Assembly: GCA_928212115.1 (NCBI GenBank)
Contig: CAKMRJ010005745.1
Location: 70,936,829 to 71,000,828, forward strand
Direction: 5' to 3'
Origin: Lactuca virosa
Lineage: Eukaryota; Streptophyta; Magnoliopsida; Asterales; Asteraceae
Length of the DNA stretch: 64,000 nucleotides
The notes below the pieces were generated by a model, which did no database searches, had not been told where the DNA came from, and saw only the letters and a list, made by a program, of their open reading frames with translations. This document shows, one piece after another, positions 11,554 to 22,560 of the stretch; the first letter of the stretch is position 1; every line of letters begins with the position of its first letter. A program made the translations under genes and the position numbers.

Positions 11554-12231
11554 ATGTCTCCTTCAGACAACTATGGTCTTCCTAAATCTTTAGGAACAAG
11601 CTATCCTAATGAAGATGATATCCCAAATGGCAATCAAGGTGAAAGATCAATCCTTTTGTTGTGCATTACTGGGACTGGAAATCATACTTCACTTCCTCCA
11701 CCTCCTCCAATAGATCTCCCTATCCCACAAGTTTCAAGACTTGATAAGTTCTAAGTCACTCAATCCCTATTGGCAAACAAAGTCTATATGTACTTAGGTC
11801 TTGGAGATTAAGTCACATATTGACAAGCCGGGAGAGTCGGGTGTCGAAGTCTCGAGGTAGCTGGCTGTTGACTTGGTTCTTCAGTCACTCCCTGATGACA
11901 GATCACGACATGACCCTTTAATGATCTTATCTATTTGCTTGGTGCTGCTAAATCAGCAATGATTTGGAACACTGGTAAAGCAGATTTGATTAGAAGATCG
12001 ACTTCCCAAAACTTCATGGACATTGACAATGGTGACACTGGAAATCCAGAAAAACTTTCTCTTCCCAATAGAAAGGGATCGGCCATAGTCAACTCGGTTG
12101 ACCAAATGGTAAAGAGAAAGGCTAAGTCTGAGATAGTCCCATGTACCATTCCCAAAGAGTCCATATGTGCCTATTGCCAAAGGAAAGGGGCATTGGTTGC
12201 GAAGCTGCCGAATTTACCTGAAACCTCATAA
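11554..12231 (+). pseudogene. Copia B gag remnant with broken CCHC knuckle
   Basis: ATG at 11554 directly after CCCTTATAG, which looks like a splice acceptor. The first part reads MSPSDNYGLPKSLGTSYPNE and a Pro-rich tract. A second frame (11935-12231) reads through DQMVKRKAKSEI to a zinc-knuckle-like CAYCQRKG. An extra A in the run before GGGGCATTGG shifts the frame, so the His and last Cys of the CX2CX4HX4C motif are lost here, while copia A keeps them. No protease or RT follows. Confidence 0.75.
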
Positions 12232-15200
12232 GGATGGTAAAGTCAAAAGTTTGACTCTACTTCAGGTAAAGTCCGTTATCTAACTCTATTAAGTCTCTTT
12301 TGGAGATTCTTAATACATGATGTAATGTAATTACATTTTGATGTTTTTTGAAGAATCAAAGGAAGCTTAAAGAAAAAAGTGTGCTGATTCTGATCGCATG
12401 GATCGATGACCAGAATTTTGAGCCACTACATAAGAGTTATGAGATATTGCTTAGGAATAGATAACAACAAAGTTTTCATATGAATTTGCATTGTAAGGAT
12501 AAGTTTTTCCGCAAGTTTTAAAATAAAAGAAAAGTTTTGATTTTATTTATTTTAAGTATCCTTACAAAGGCATTTGTGAAAAATTGTTGTTTATATGTTT
12601 CCATTGATAAGCAATATTGGAAAATGAATTTGATTCTTTCTTTTGTGGTAGTGTCATAATTTATCAAATAAGGAAAGATTCTCATCACCCAAGTTTCAGT
12701 TGGATAGAAACTTGGAATCATGCAAGTTGTATTGTGTGATGAATGACATTTTTCATCTTTGGTAAATTAAGACTAATTCCTTGTTCACATTCGCATGTGA
12801 GTCAAGCGAAGGACTAAAGGATCGGGTACATTAGGTTGTGCACTAGTCAGGTCCACCACAAAGGTTGGTAAGATTATTCGTTATGATTTACTAAAGTTTA
12901 GTAAATATGATTATGCTTACAAGTTTAAGTGTAATTCTGAAACATTGGAAAAGTTTCAATATATGGCAGAATGAATAAGAAGAATCAAATAAGGCAAAAA
13001 AAATAAAAGTTTCTCCAATCTGAAGAGATGGGAGAGTACTTGTGTATCTTGTTTTATGATTATCTTAGTGATTATGGAACCATATCACAATTGATCCTCT
13101 AAGGACACCTTAGTGCATTTGTTGGCTAAGGAGAGGAATCGTGAATTGTGGAAATGGTTAAATCAAAAGATAAATCATACTTCGTTCCAAAATAAAATCT
13201 TAGAGTCATACTCCAAGATTGATCCTTGAGTGACATAATCTTAAGAAAGGTTTAAAACACTTGTCAAATGTAGAGTAAAATGTTTTCTTACTCTTGTACA
13301 TTTGAAATTGGTAAGTTGTGATGTTTTGGACAAAACAAAGATCAACTAAGGCCAATTGGGTGAAGTGTTTGTAAAAGAATCCGCACTATCTCTTGAATAT
13401 TGGGCAAGAGAGTCTTATATGTCAAGAGGACAGTGGGAGTCTAAAAGATCTTAAGATAGGTTCAAGAACTAATCAAGAGTTTTGTTAATCACTAGCCCAC
13501 GACTTGAGTTTTGTAACCTATCGTGTTGACATATTCTTATTTCTGTGTCTATTCCAGTTAAAAGTTGACTATGCTTGTGAGTTCTATGAGTTCTCAATTG
13601 TTTGCATAACAACCTGGAAGCAATGGTAGGCCCTTGTGCTGCCGGGTGGCAAGAAATTAAGATTGAACAAGTTCAGTCCATATGTTTTGGATTTGCCACT
13701 AACCTTGTCTTGTGATTATGGTTATGACAAATTCACATGGATAGGAACACTTACACCATAAAAATCTAAGTGTCATAAGGTTTCTCTTCAATTCATGAAA
13801 ATGATGGTGAGGAAACTCTTTCACTAAGTAGATTTTAAGTAGATAGCAATTGTGAGAATGACAAAAGGTCTAAACATTATGATTACGACATCCCTCTTCA
13901 TAATTGTTTAGACACACAAGTGAGCTATCTAAGGAAAGGTGTATGATTTTGATAAAGTCTTATCAAAGCATCTCGTATCAGAAATCTGAACTTTGGTAAG
14001 AAAGTCAATAAAGTATTGTTTTTCTAGAAGTCCAGCTGATTTCTGAGTACATGTCAAAGCTAGTGGGAGCATAAGTGTTATGCTAGTAAGATAATAATCA
14101 TTATGCTAGTGGGAGCATGATGATTATGTTGCAAGTTAGCAATGTTAATTATAGAAAACAAAAGTTTCAATTCGCTTTGAAAAGTTGTTTCCCTATAATT
14201 AAGAGAGAGGATTTTATACTTCATTCCAATTCTACAAGCTTAGATTGAGATTTTAATCTACTTTAGTCAAGGATATATAAGAATGTTATGTTGGAATGGT
14301 TCAACATAAGGAAATTCTATATATGTTGCGTTCTCAAAATTCGATTATGATTACGACATACCTCTTCATAGTTCAAATTATGAGAACATGGCAAATAAAA
14401 AAATTTATAGCATGAATCGTGTCCTATATGCTTCGGGTATAGGTTCGATTACATGTGCTATAATCCATTCTAAATTTTCCCAAATGCCTAAAGGCATTAA
14501 AATGGAAAAGGAATAGAACTGGAAATGACTAAAATGATTAAGCAAATTGTCGAGGACAATCTGAGGTTTACCAAAGATTGGTTGCTCATGGACAATTAGA
14601 AGCATAGAGTAAGGACCATATTGACATATTTTGAAAAGAGGCAACTCTTGTTTAGAAGTGATGGTCAAAATGGTAATATGGAATTGTTTCCATAGGTGGA
14701 AGTTATTCTTTGAATCTGTGTAATATTAGAGAACTTAATGCAAGAAGGATGTTCAAAGGAATGTACTTTGAATTTGAGACTTCGTTTCCATGGAATTGAT
14801 CTCCATTGGAATTCTTTGTAATGTTTGTTGCCAAGTCTTTGTGACTTTTGGGTATAGTCATTACAAGAGGATCATTGCATATAAGTTTAGAATCTAACAA
14901 GATTACAGTAAATGACAAGAATTTTGTGTTCTTACATTTATTGTAAAGGATTTGGGATTGTGAAATGAGCATCATTGAAATGTTGTCAATCGATCACAAA
15001 GAGAGGACCACATGTAAACATAGTGTGCATACTTGGAGTATGGCATAGCTATTATTTGGACGAACATAGTGTGTGTGCTTAGAGCATGGCATGACTATTG
15101 TTTCAATTCAAGTATTAAATTAAAATTAATCGAAACATGAATAATGAGTAATCAATATGGTGCTTAGATAAAAGGGTTTTTATTTACACTCAAAGTGTTG

Positions 15201-15965
15201 GGGCCATACAGGATTAGTATTATTTTTGTGTTTCACTTTGCATGTTTTGACTTCCAGAATAACTAGGTCATTCTTCCCGAATGACTAAGTTATTCAAACC
15301 ATCCACAGTCGGTCATATGTTGGAAGTAGATATGAATCAAGACTGTCATGAATTTGGCTTGTATGATTTGTCTAATGTGCATTATAAGTTCTGAGTATTG
15401 GATTCAACCCACGCTCATTTGAATCACTTCATGGATTTTATCACGAGTGAATCATGAGACGATAACATCTTATATTCTTCAAACCTAGAGATATGAGTTG
15501 TTGACTATGAGTTGGTTATACATTGATTGCACGTAAACGCATTGGTAACTCGATGTTATAAAACGTGCCTTTGTGTATGATTCAACAAGTAGTCAGTACA
15601 AGCATATGAGTCGAAGTTTATCCATTCCTTTTACCTTCGGGATAAAAGCGATATCTGTGGGCCCCTCGATGATTTAGTGATGACAAATGTAAGTGCTCGG
15701 CCGGGCCTGGGCTGATTTGATTTGTTCAATTAGTCAGTCATCATAAATCGGAAATCGGGAAACAACAAATGGACAGAGAGAATGATTATAATCCATGTCT
15801 CAGTTCATATGATATCTAGAATGGAGGAATATATGATCACTTATCTAATGGACGCATCATTGATTTGTTCAGAGTTCGGCAGCAGCTTTTAAGAGCTACG
15901 ATTGCTGGTCAGGTTATGAAGGCGTACTTGAAATAATAGTTATTAGACTTATCCAAGTGGGAGAC
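12232..15965 (+). other. Copia B post-gag noncoding region with hairpins
   Basis: Where pol should be there is AT-rich sequence without any RT, RNase H or integrase motif in any frame I checked. It aligns along its length with copia A 17223-21148. It contains conserved-loop hairpins (13868-13913, 14330-14387), a repeated GTGGGAGCAT word (about 14062-14125) and the CATACTTGGAGTATG type hairpins (15028-15088). Confidence 0.7.
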
Positions 15966-16745
15966 TGTTGGATTAGTGTCTAAGTCCATAACTATAATTG
16001 GTATATACTTGACCCGACCCGACATGGTCCATTTGGGTTGCATGACATCAGAACAATTGGATAGACCTTTTAATGAGAAGAAGATATTTGTGACATATTA
16101 ATATATTATAAGTTCTAATATATTAATATGAAATCATATTATTTAGTTAGTATTGATCTAGAATTAATTTGGAATTAATTTAGTGATCAAAAGAGACTAA
16201 ATAAATATATGGGGATTGATTGTGTAAATCATAGATTCTTATATATGTGGGCTCATGATCCATGATTCCTTATGTTGGGTTTAACCCATGTGGTGGCCCA
16301 TGGATACTCCATGGAGGTTAAAACCCATGGAGCATAAGGAATGGGTTAAGTCATGGGTTACATGGTGTAACCCTAATGTGCACACTATATAAAGACCCCA
16401 TTGTTGGTGAAATCGGCACTAGTGTATTACATAGAGGGCAAGCCGATTTCATAGAGATATAAGACTAATATCTTCTCTCATGGTTATTCCAAATGTTCAT
16501 GGTGTTGTGTGAACCATTTGAGGTGTCACACTTGGGGCACTAGGCTCTCGAGCTCCATGGAATCAAGCACCAACAAAGAGGTATGTATTTCTACTAGTTT
16601 CTATATTACTTGTACTTCATAATATGCTAGTTAGGATAAATACCTTGGAAATTGATATTTACATGTATAATAGAGAAAACATAGATCCAAGGTAATTAGG
16701 GTTGCATGTACACCATAGGAGTGTTAGAATGCTCAAAACCCAACA
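15966..16745 (+). repeat. 3' LTR of copia B
   Basis: 780 bp, TGTTGGATTAGTG to AACCCAACA, preceded by AGTGGGAGAC (polypurine tract). TATA-like box at 16386-16393. Confidence 0.93.
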
Positions 16746-16750
16746 GTTCA

Positions 16751-17222
16751 ATCACTTTCTAAGTCACACAGTGAGTTCCTTTGGGACTACTATGTAACCG
16801 ACTTTGACATGACCCTAATGATCTTATCTATTTGTTTGGTGCTGCTGAATCAGCAATGATTTGGAGTTCTGGTAAAGCAAATTTGTTTAGTAGATCAACT
16901 TCCCAAACTACCATGGACATTGATAATTGGTAACATTGGATATCTAGAAAATACTTTTCTTCCCAATGGAAAGGGATCGGCCATAGTCAACTCGGTTGAC
17001 CAAATGGTAAAGAGAAAGGCTAAGTCTGAGATAGTCCTGTGTGCCATTCCCAAAGGGTCCATATGTTTATGTTGCCAAAGGAAGGGGCATTGGTTGCAAA
17101 GCTGCCTTAACTACCTGAAAGATCTGAGAGAATGTCAAGTCAAAAGTTTGACTCTGCTCCAGGTAAGTCCACTATCTAACTCTATTAAGTTCCTATTTGG
17201 AGATTCTTATTACATGATGTGA
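16751..17222 (+). pseudogene. Copia A gag C-terminal remnant with intact CCHC knuckle
   Basis: Continuation of copia A gag after the copia B insertion. The frame 16920-17222 contains DQMVKRKAKSEI and a complete CX2CX4HX4C zinc knuckle, CLCCQRKGHWLQSC, near 17064-17105. This is the RNA-binding knuckle of nucleocapsid in copia gag. Upstream the frame is disturbed. Nothing recognisable as pol follows. Confidence 0.8.
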
Positions 17223-19257
17223 TTGGGTCACATGTTGAAGTTTTAATAATCAAAGAAAAAAAGAGGAATCTTAAAGAAGAGTAAGTTGATTCTGATCACG
17301 AAGATGGATTTCGATCGCACGGTTCGGTGATTAGAATTTTTGAGCTGCTGCTTAAGAGTTGTGATAGATTGCTTAGGAATAGATAACAACATAGTTTTCA
17401 TATGCATTTGCATTGTAAGGATAAGTTTTTCCACAAGTTTTAAAAATAAAAGAAAATGTTTGATTTTATTTTAAGTATCCTTACAATGGCATTTGTGAAA
17501 AATTGTTGATTATATGATTCCATTGATAGCAACATTGGGAAATGGATTTGATTATGTCGTTTGTGGTAGTGTCATAATTTACCAAATAATGAAAGATTCT
17601 CATCAACCAAGTTTTCAGTTGGATAGAAACTTGGAATCATGCAACTTGTATTGTATGATGAATGAGAATTTTTCATCTTTGGAAAAATTAAGACTAATTC
17701 CTTGTTCACATGTATATGTCAGTCGAGTAAAGGGCTAAGGGATCAAGTACACATTCTTGTGCACTGGTTAAAGTCCACCACAAAAAGATCGGTAAGACTA
17801 TTCGTCATGATTTACTAAAGTTCAGTAAATATGGTTATACTTACCAGTTTAAGTATAATTCTGAAACATTAATGAAAAGAATCAAATTAGGCAGAAAGAT
17901 AAAAGTTTCTCAAATCTGAAAAGATGGGAGAGTACTTTAGTATCATGTTTTGTGATCATATTAATGGTTTAGAAATCATATCACAATTAGTCCTCTAAGG
18001 ACATCTTAGTGCATTCCTATGGCTAAGAAGAGGAATCGTGAATTGTTGAAATGGTTAAATCAAGAAGATGAGTCATACTTCGTGCCAGAACAATGCTTAG
18101 AGTGATACTCCAAGATTGTAACTTGAGTGACATATCTTAAAGAAAGGTCTATAACACTTGTCAAATGTAATAGTAAAATGAGTCCTACTCTTGTACATTT
18201 GAAGTTGGTAAGTTGTGATGTTTTGGATAAAACAAAGACCAACTAAGGCCAATTGTGTGAAGTGTTTGTCTTGATAAAGAATCCGCACTATCTCTTGAAT
18301 ATTTGGCAAGTGAGTCTTATATGTCAAGAGGACAGTGGGAGTCTTAAAGATCTTGAAAAAGCTTCTAGATCTAATCAAGAAGAAAAACCTATAGTTTATC
18401 ACTAGCACACGACTTGAGGTTTATAACCTATCGTGTTGACATATTCCTATTTCTGTGCCCATTCCAGTTAAAGTTGGCTTTACATATGAGTTGTGAGAGT
18501 TCTCAATTGGTTGCATAACAAATTAGAAGCAATGGCAGGCCCTTGTGTTGCTAGGTGGCAAGAAGTTAAGACTGCACAAGTTCAATCCATAAGAGTTTGG
18601 ATTCGTCACTAACCTTGTCTTGTGATTATGGTTTTGACAAATTTACATGGATAGGAACACATACACCATAAAATCTAAGTGTCATAAGGTTTCTCTCCGA
18701 TTCATGAAAATGATGGTGAGGAAACGCTTTCACTATGTAGATTTTAAGTAGATAACAATTGTGATATTTGCATTCTCAAAGTCGTTAGTGGAGCGTGTGT
18801 GGTTAACCGACACACTAACATGGACTTGTGAGGAATGGCAAAGGTCTAAACAATTGAGACTATGATTACGGCATCCCTTTTCATAGTTCTGAAATTGTTT
18901 AGACACACATGTGTGCTATCTAAGGAAAGGTGTATGAATTTGATAAAGTTTTATCAAAGCATTTCGTATCAGAAGTCTGAACTTTGGTAAGAAGGTCAAT
19001 AAAGTATTGATTTCTAGAAGTCCAGCTGATTTCTGAGTACATGTCAAAGCTAGTGGGAGCATAAGTGTTATGCTAATAATCATCATGCAAGTGGGAGCGT
19101 GATAATTATAATAAGTGTTGCAAGTTAGCAATGTTAATTATAGAAAACAAAAGGTTTCAATTGGGAAAAAGTTGTTTTGCTATAATTAAGGGAGAGGAAA
19201 TTATACTTCATTTCAATTCTAAAAGCTTAGATTGAGGTTTTAATCATCTTTAGTCAA

Positions 19258-19344
<87 letters not shown>

Positions 19345-21148
19345 TTTTATGTTGGAATGGCTCAACATAAGGAAATTCTATATATGGGTCCATTATTTGC
19401 GTTCTAAAATTCGATTATGATTACGACGACCCTTTTCATAATCTGAATTATGAGAACTTGGAAAATAGAAATAGAAATATTATAGCAAAAGACTGGTCTA
19501 GTATCATATCTTTATGAATCGTGTCCCATATGCTTCGGATATAGGATCGATTACATGTGTTATAATATTCATCTGTTCTAAATTTTTCCGAATGCCCTGA
19601 GCATTAAGAGGGAAAAAGTACTAGAACTAGATATGACTAATTTGATTAAGCAATTGTCGAGGACAATCTAAGGTTTACCAAAGATTGGTTGCTCAAGGAG
19701 AGTTGAAAGTATAGTGTTAATTTTGGAAGGACCATATTGACATATTCTGAAAAAAGGCAACTCTTGTTCAGGAGTAATAGTCAAAAGGGGAATATGGAAA
19801 TGTTCCCATAGGTGGAAGTTATTCATTAAATTTGTGTAAGATTAGGAAACTTAATGCAAGAAGAATGTTCAAAGCAATGGAAATTCGTTTCCATGGAGTT
19901 GATCTCCATTGGAATACTCTGTAATGTCTGTTGACAAGTCTTTGTGACTCTGTGCATAATCATTACAAGAGGACCAATGCATATAAGTTTAGAATCTAAC
20001 AGATTTAGGTAAATGGCAGGAATTTGGAATTCTTGCATTTGCGGTAAGGATTTGGGATTGTGAAATGAGTATCATTGGGATTATGTTCAATCGATCTATT
20101 TCACAGAGTAAAGATCATAGACAAACTTAGTGTGCATACTTGGTGTATGGCATAACTAATGTTTGGAAAAACATAGTGTGCATACTTGGTGTATGGCATG
20201 ACTAGTGTTTAGAAAAACATAGTGTACATGCTTGGAGCATGGGACAACTATTGTTTTTAAATTCAAGTATAAAGTTGATAGTTTGAAACAGTATGCAATG
20301 AATGATGGGTAATCAATATGGTGATAAATAAAAGATGTTTTATTTATATTCATAAGTTCGAAGACCATATTGGATTCGATTATTCTTGTGTTTCACTTTT
20401 CATGTTTTGAATTCCAGAATAACTAAGTCGCTCTTCCTGAATGACTAAGTTATTCAAACCATCCACAGTCGGTCATATGTTGGAAGTAGATATGAATCAA
20501 GACTGTCATGAAGCTGGATTGTAGATGTCCAAGGTATGGGACATAGCAAGGATTACTACAACATTCATGAGTGCTCATAAGTTCTGAGTATTGGATTCAA
20601 CCCACGCTCGCTGGTATCACTTCATGGAATTTATCTCGAGTGATTGCGAGAAGGTAATATCATATAAGTCTTCAAACCTAGAGATATGATTTGTTGCCTA
20701 TGAGTTGATTATACATTGATTATACGAAAACGCATTGGTAACTCGATGTTATAAAACGTGCCTTTGTGTATGATTCAACAAGTAGTAGAACAAGCATATG
20801 AGTCGAAATTTATCTGTTCCTTATTGGATTAGAAGTGATATCTGGGCCCCTCGATGATTTTGTGTTGACCAATGTACCGGGCCCGGTCAGAACTAAGTTG
20901 ATGTGTTCAAATAAGTTATATGTCAAACAAATCGTAAATCGGGAAACAAAATGTTGGACAATAAGTAAGACATTGTTCCATGTATTTGTCCGGCTGACAT
21001 CTAGAACAGAGGATTATATGATCACTTATCTTAAATGGAGTATCATCATCATCTCAGTTCCGCGAGACCTTGAAATAGCTACGATTGTTGATCGGTTCCT
21101 GAAGTTATTCTTGCAGATATAGTTATTAGACTTATCCAAGTGGGAGAC
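17223..21148 (+). other. Copia A post-gag noncoding region with hairpins
   Basis: Homologous to 12232-15965. It holds the H1-type hairpin at 18784-18819 followed directly by an H2-type hairpin (18844-18904), another H2 hairpin (19401-19457) and three copies of a roughly 48-base unit with CATACTTGG hairpins (20120-20245). It ends in a polypurine tract (21139-21147). No pol motif seen. Confidence 0.7.
19260..19341. repeat. (TA)n microsatellite inside copia A
   Basis: About 41 TA units. The same site in copia B (about 14270) has only GATATATAAG, so the repeat expanded after the two elements diverged. Confidence 0.95.
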
Positions 21149-21921
21149 TGTTGAATTAGGTGTCTAAGTTCATAACTATTTCTGGGATGTACTTGACCCG
21201 GTTGGCATGGTCCATTTGGGTTGCATGGCATCATGCACTTGGATAGACTAAAATGAGAGAAATAACACTTAAGGTTTATTAATATATTATAAGTTCTAAT
21301 ATATTAATAATATTATTTAATTAGTATTGATCAAGAATTAATTTGAAATTAATTAAGTGATCAAAAGAAGACTAATTAAATATATGGGTTGATTGTGTAA
21401 ATCACCCATTACTTGTATAGTGGGCTAATGCTCCATGGATTATCAAGTTGGGCTAAAACCCATAGGATACTCCATGGATGCTCCATGGTGTCTTTGAACC
21501 CATGGATCATGGAAATGAAGAGTCATGTCAAGTTAGGGTTTACATGGTGTAACCCTACCTATGACACACTATAAAAGGAATATGTGAGCAACCAAAATTG
21601 GCACTAGTGTGAGAACAAGAGGGCTTAGCCGATTTTAGAAGTGTTCTATTTCTCTCAAGGTTATTCCAAGTGTATTTGGTGTTGTGTGATACATTTGAGG
21701 CATCACACTTGAGGTGCTAGGCTCACAAGGTTTTCAAGGAATCCAAACCACAAAAGGTATGTTCTTCTTCTAGCATTTATGTACAAAAGTTCCCCATTCT
21801 ATGCTAGATAGAATAAGAACCTTGGAAAATCAATTTTGCATGTATCTTAGTAAAACATAGATCCAAGGTTTCTAGGGTTGCATGTACACCATAGGAGTGT
21901 TAGAATGCTCAAAACCCTTCA
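21149..21921 (+). repeat. 3' LTR of copia A, full length
   Basis: 773 bp from TGTTGAATTAGG to CCCTTCA. The last bases differ from the 5' LTR end (AACA), placed by the exact TSD ACACT after it. TATA-like TATAAAAG at 21570-21577 and a GTATGT donor-like site at about 21757. Confidence 0.9.
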
Positions 21922-21926
21922 ACACT

Positions 21927-22096
21927 CTGGATGCAAAAACCCTCGTGTTCGTTGGCGATAGAAACTTGCAACGGACACTCCAATACACTAAGGGGCATAC
22001 CAAAATCCCTACTAACAGATTGAGATACAAAGGACCGACTCGCACCCGAGTCAAATAACACAAAAGCAGGCAAAGAGTTCACTAACAACGCACCTA
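21927..22096 (-). pseudogene. Gypsy protease active-site fragment
   Basis: Minus-strand reading LPAFVLFDSGASRSFVS: the aspartic-protease catalytic DSGA is encoded at 22041-22052. It continues leftwards as EHEGFCIQS and joins 5191-5403 once copia A is removed. Homology stops at about 22096, so gag and the 5' end of this gypsy copy are missing. Confidence 0.88.
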
Positions 22097-22560
22097 TATG
22101 TTCAAATTTATTGTTTTTTGGGTTTTCTAGCAGCTATATAAAGGGATGTAACCCTTTGATAAAGGGTTGTAACCCTTTGATAAAGGGTTGTGACCCTTTG
22201 ATTTTTGGACTTCATTATTCCCAAGAGAAATCAGATTTTCTCCTTACTCCTCCTCTCTCCTCTCTTTTCTTCTAGTTCTAGGGTTTGGGAGTGAGCCATT
22301 AGAGGCATCATACTTTTGGTGCTAGGCTTTCCAAGATCAACTACAAGGGATTGAAGAGAATTGTTTACTTCAACAATTTAAAGGTATGTAACCCTAATAT
22401 GGTATTTTCGATTACATTAGGGTCTTGTAGGTTTTTTTGTTCATTGTATGTTACCTCCAAAGTTTTATGACATAGATCCTTTAAGTTGAAAGTGCCCTTA
22501 AATGTTAAGAGATTTTCCACAAGCACATAGATTTTGTAACCTATAAAACCCTTCAAATGC
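22097..22560 (+). repeat. Diverged LTR-like fragment with TATA and 21-bp tandem repeat
   Basis: CTATATAAAGGG near 22134-22145, then three 21-bp units built on GGGTTGTAACCCTTTGATAAA (22142-22204). A stretch AGAGGCATCATACTTTTGGTGCTAGG follows, which resembles the same part of the copia A LTR (GAGGCATCACACTTGAGGTGCTAGG). Then AAAG|GTATGT at about 22380 and CATAGATCCTTTAAG, again in LTR order. No partner LTR or TSD found, so this is a solo or truncated relative. Confidence 0.4.

Larger units (their letters stand above)
8871..16745 (+). mobile_element. Copia B: second copia-type element nested in copia A
   Basis: LTRs at 8871-9644 and 15966-16745, target duplication GTTCA (8866-8870 and 16746-16750), primer-binding site at 9646 and polypurine run AGTGGGAGA just before the 3' LTR. 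It belongs to the same family as copia A and inserted in its gag. The internal 6.3 kb holds a palindrome-rich noncoding leader (9645-11553), a gag remnant (11554-12231) and about 3.7 kb with no pol motif. Conserved hairpins shared with copia A lie in the leader and the 3' part. The two LTRs are highly similar by eye, with a few indels, so this is younger than its host. Confidence 0.93.
5409..21921 (+). mobile_element. Copia A: copia-type LTR element, gag remnant only, nested
   Basis: Bounded by LTRs at 5409-6060 and 21149-21921 and by the target duplication ACACT (5404-5408 and 21922-21926). A tRNA-iMet primer-binding site follows the 5' LTR and AGTGGGAGA precedes the 3' LTR, so it reads on the plus strand. 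It was opened by a hAT element (7129-8174) and by copia B (8871-16745). Without these it would be about 7.6 kb. The leader (6061-8626) is noncoding and full of palindromes. Gag starts near 8627 and resumes after copia B, ending in a CCHC knuckle near 17064-17105. The 4 kb after gag shows no RT, RNase H or integrase motif but carries conserved hairpins. Assignment to copia rests on LTR ends, primer sites and the gag knuckle; it could be called a LARD derived from copia. Confidence 0.9.

Noticed and set aside
12232..21148. Search for copia RT and integrase motifs in both post-gag regions
   Set aside because: No YVDD-type motif, integrase HHCC or RNase H signature found by eye in any frame. A profile search is still needed for very decayed remnants.
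22142..22204. Three regularly spaced repeats as a CRISPR-like array
   Set aside because: Units are directly adjacent with no spacers, in a plant genome next to a TATA box. It is a small tandem repeat.
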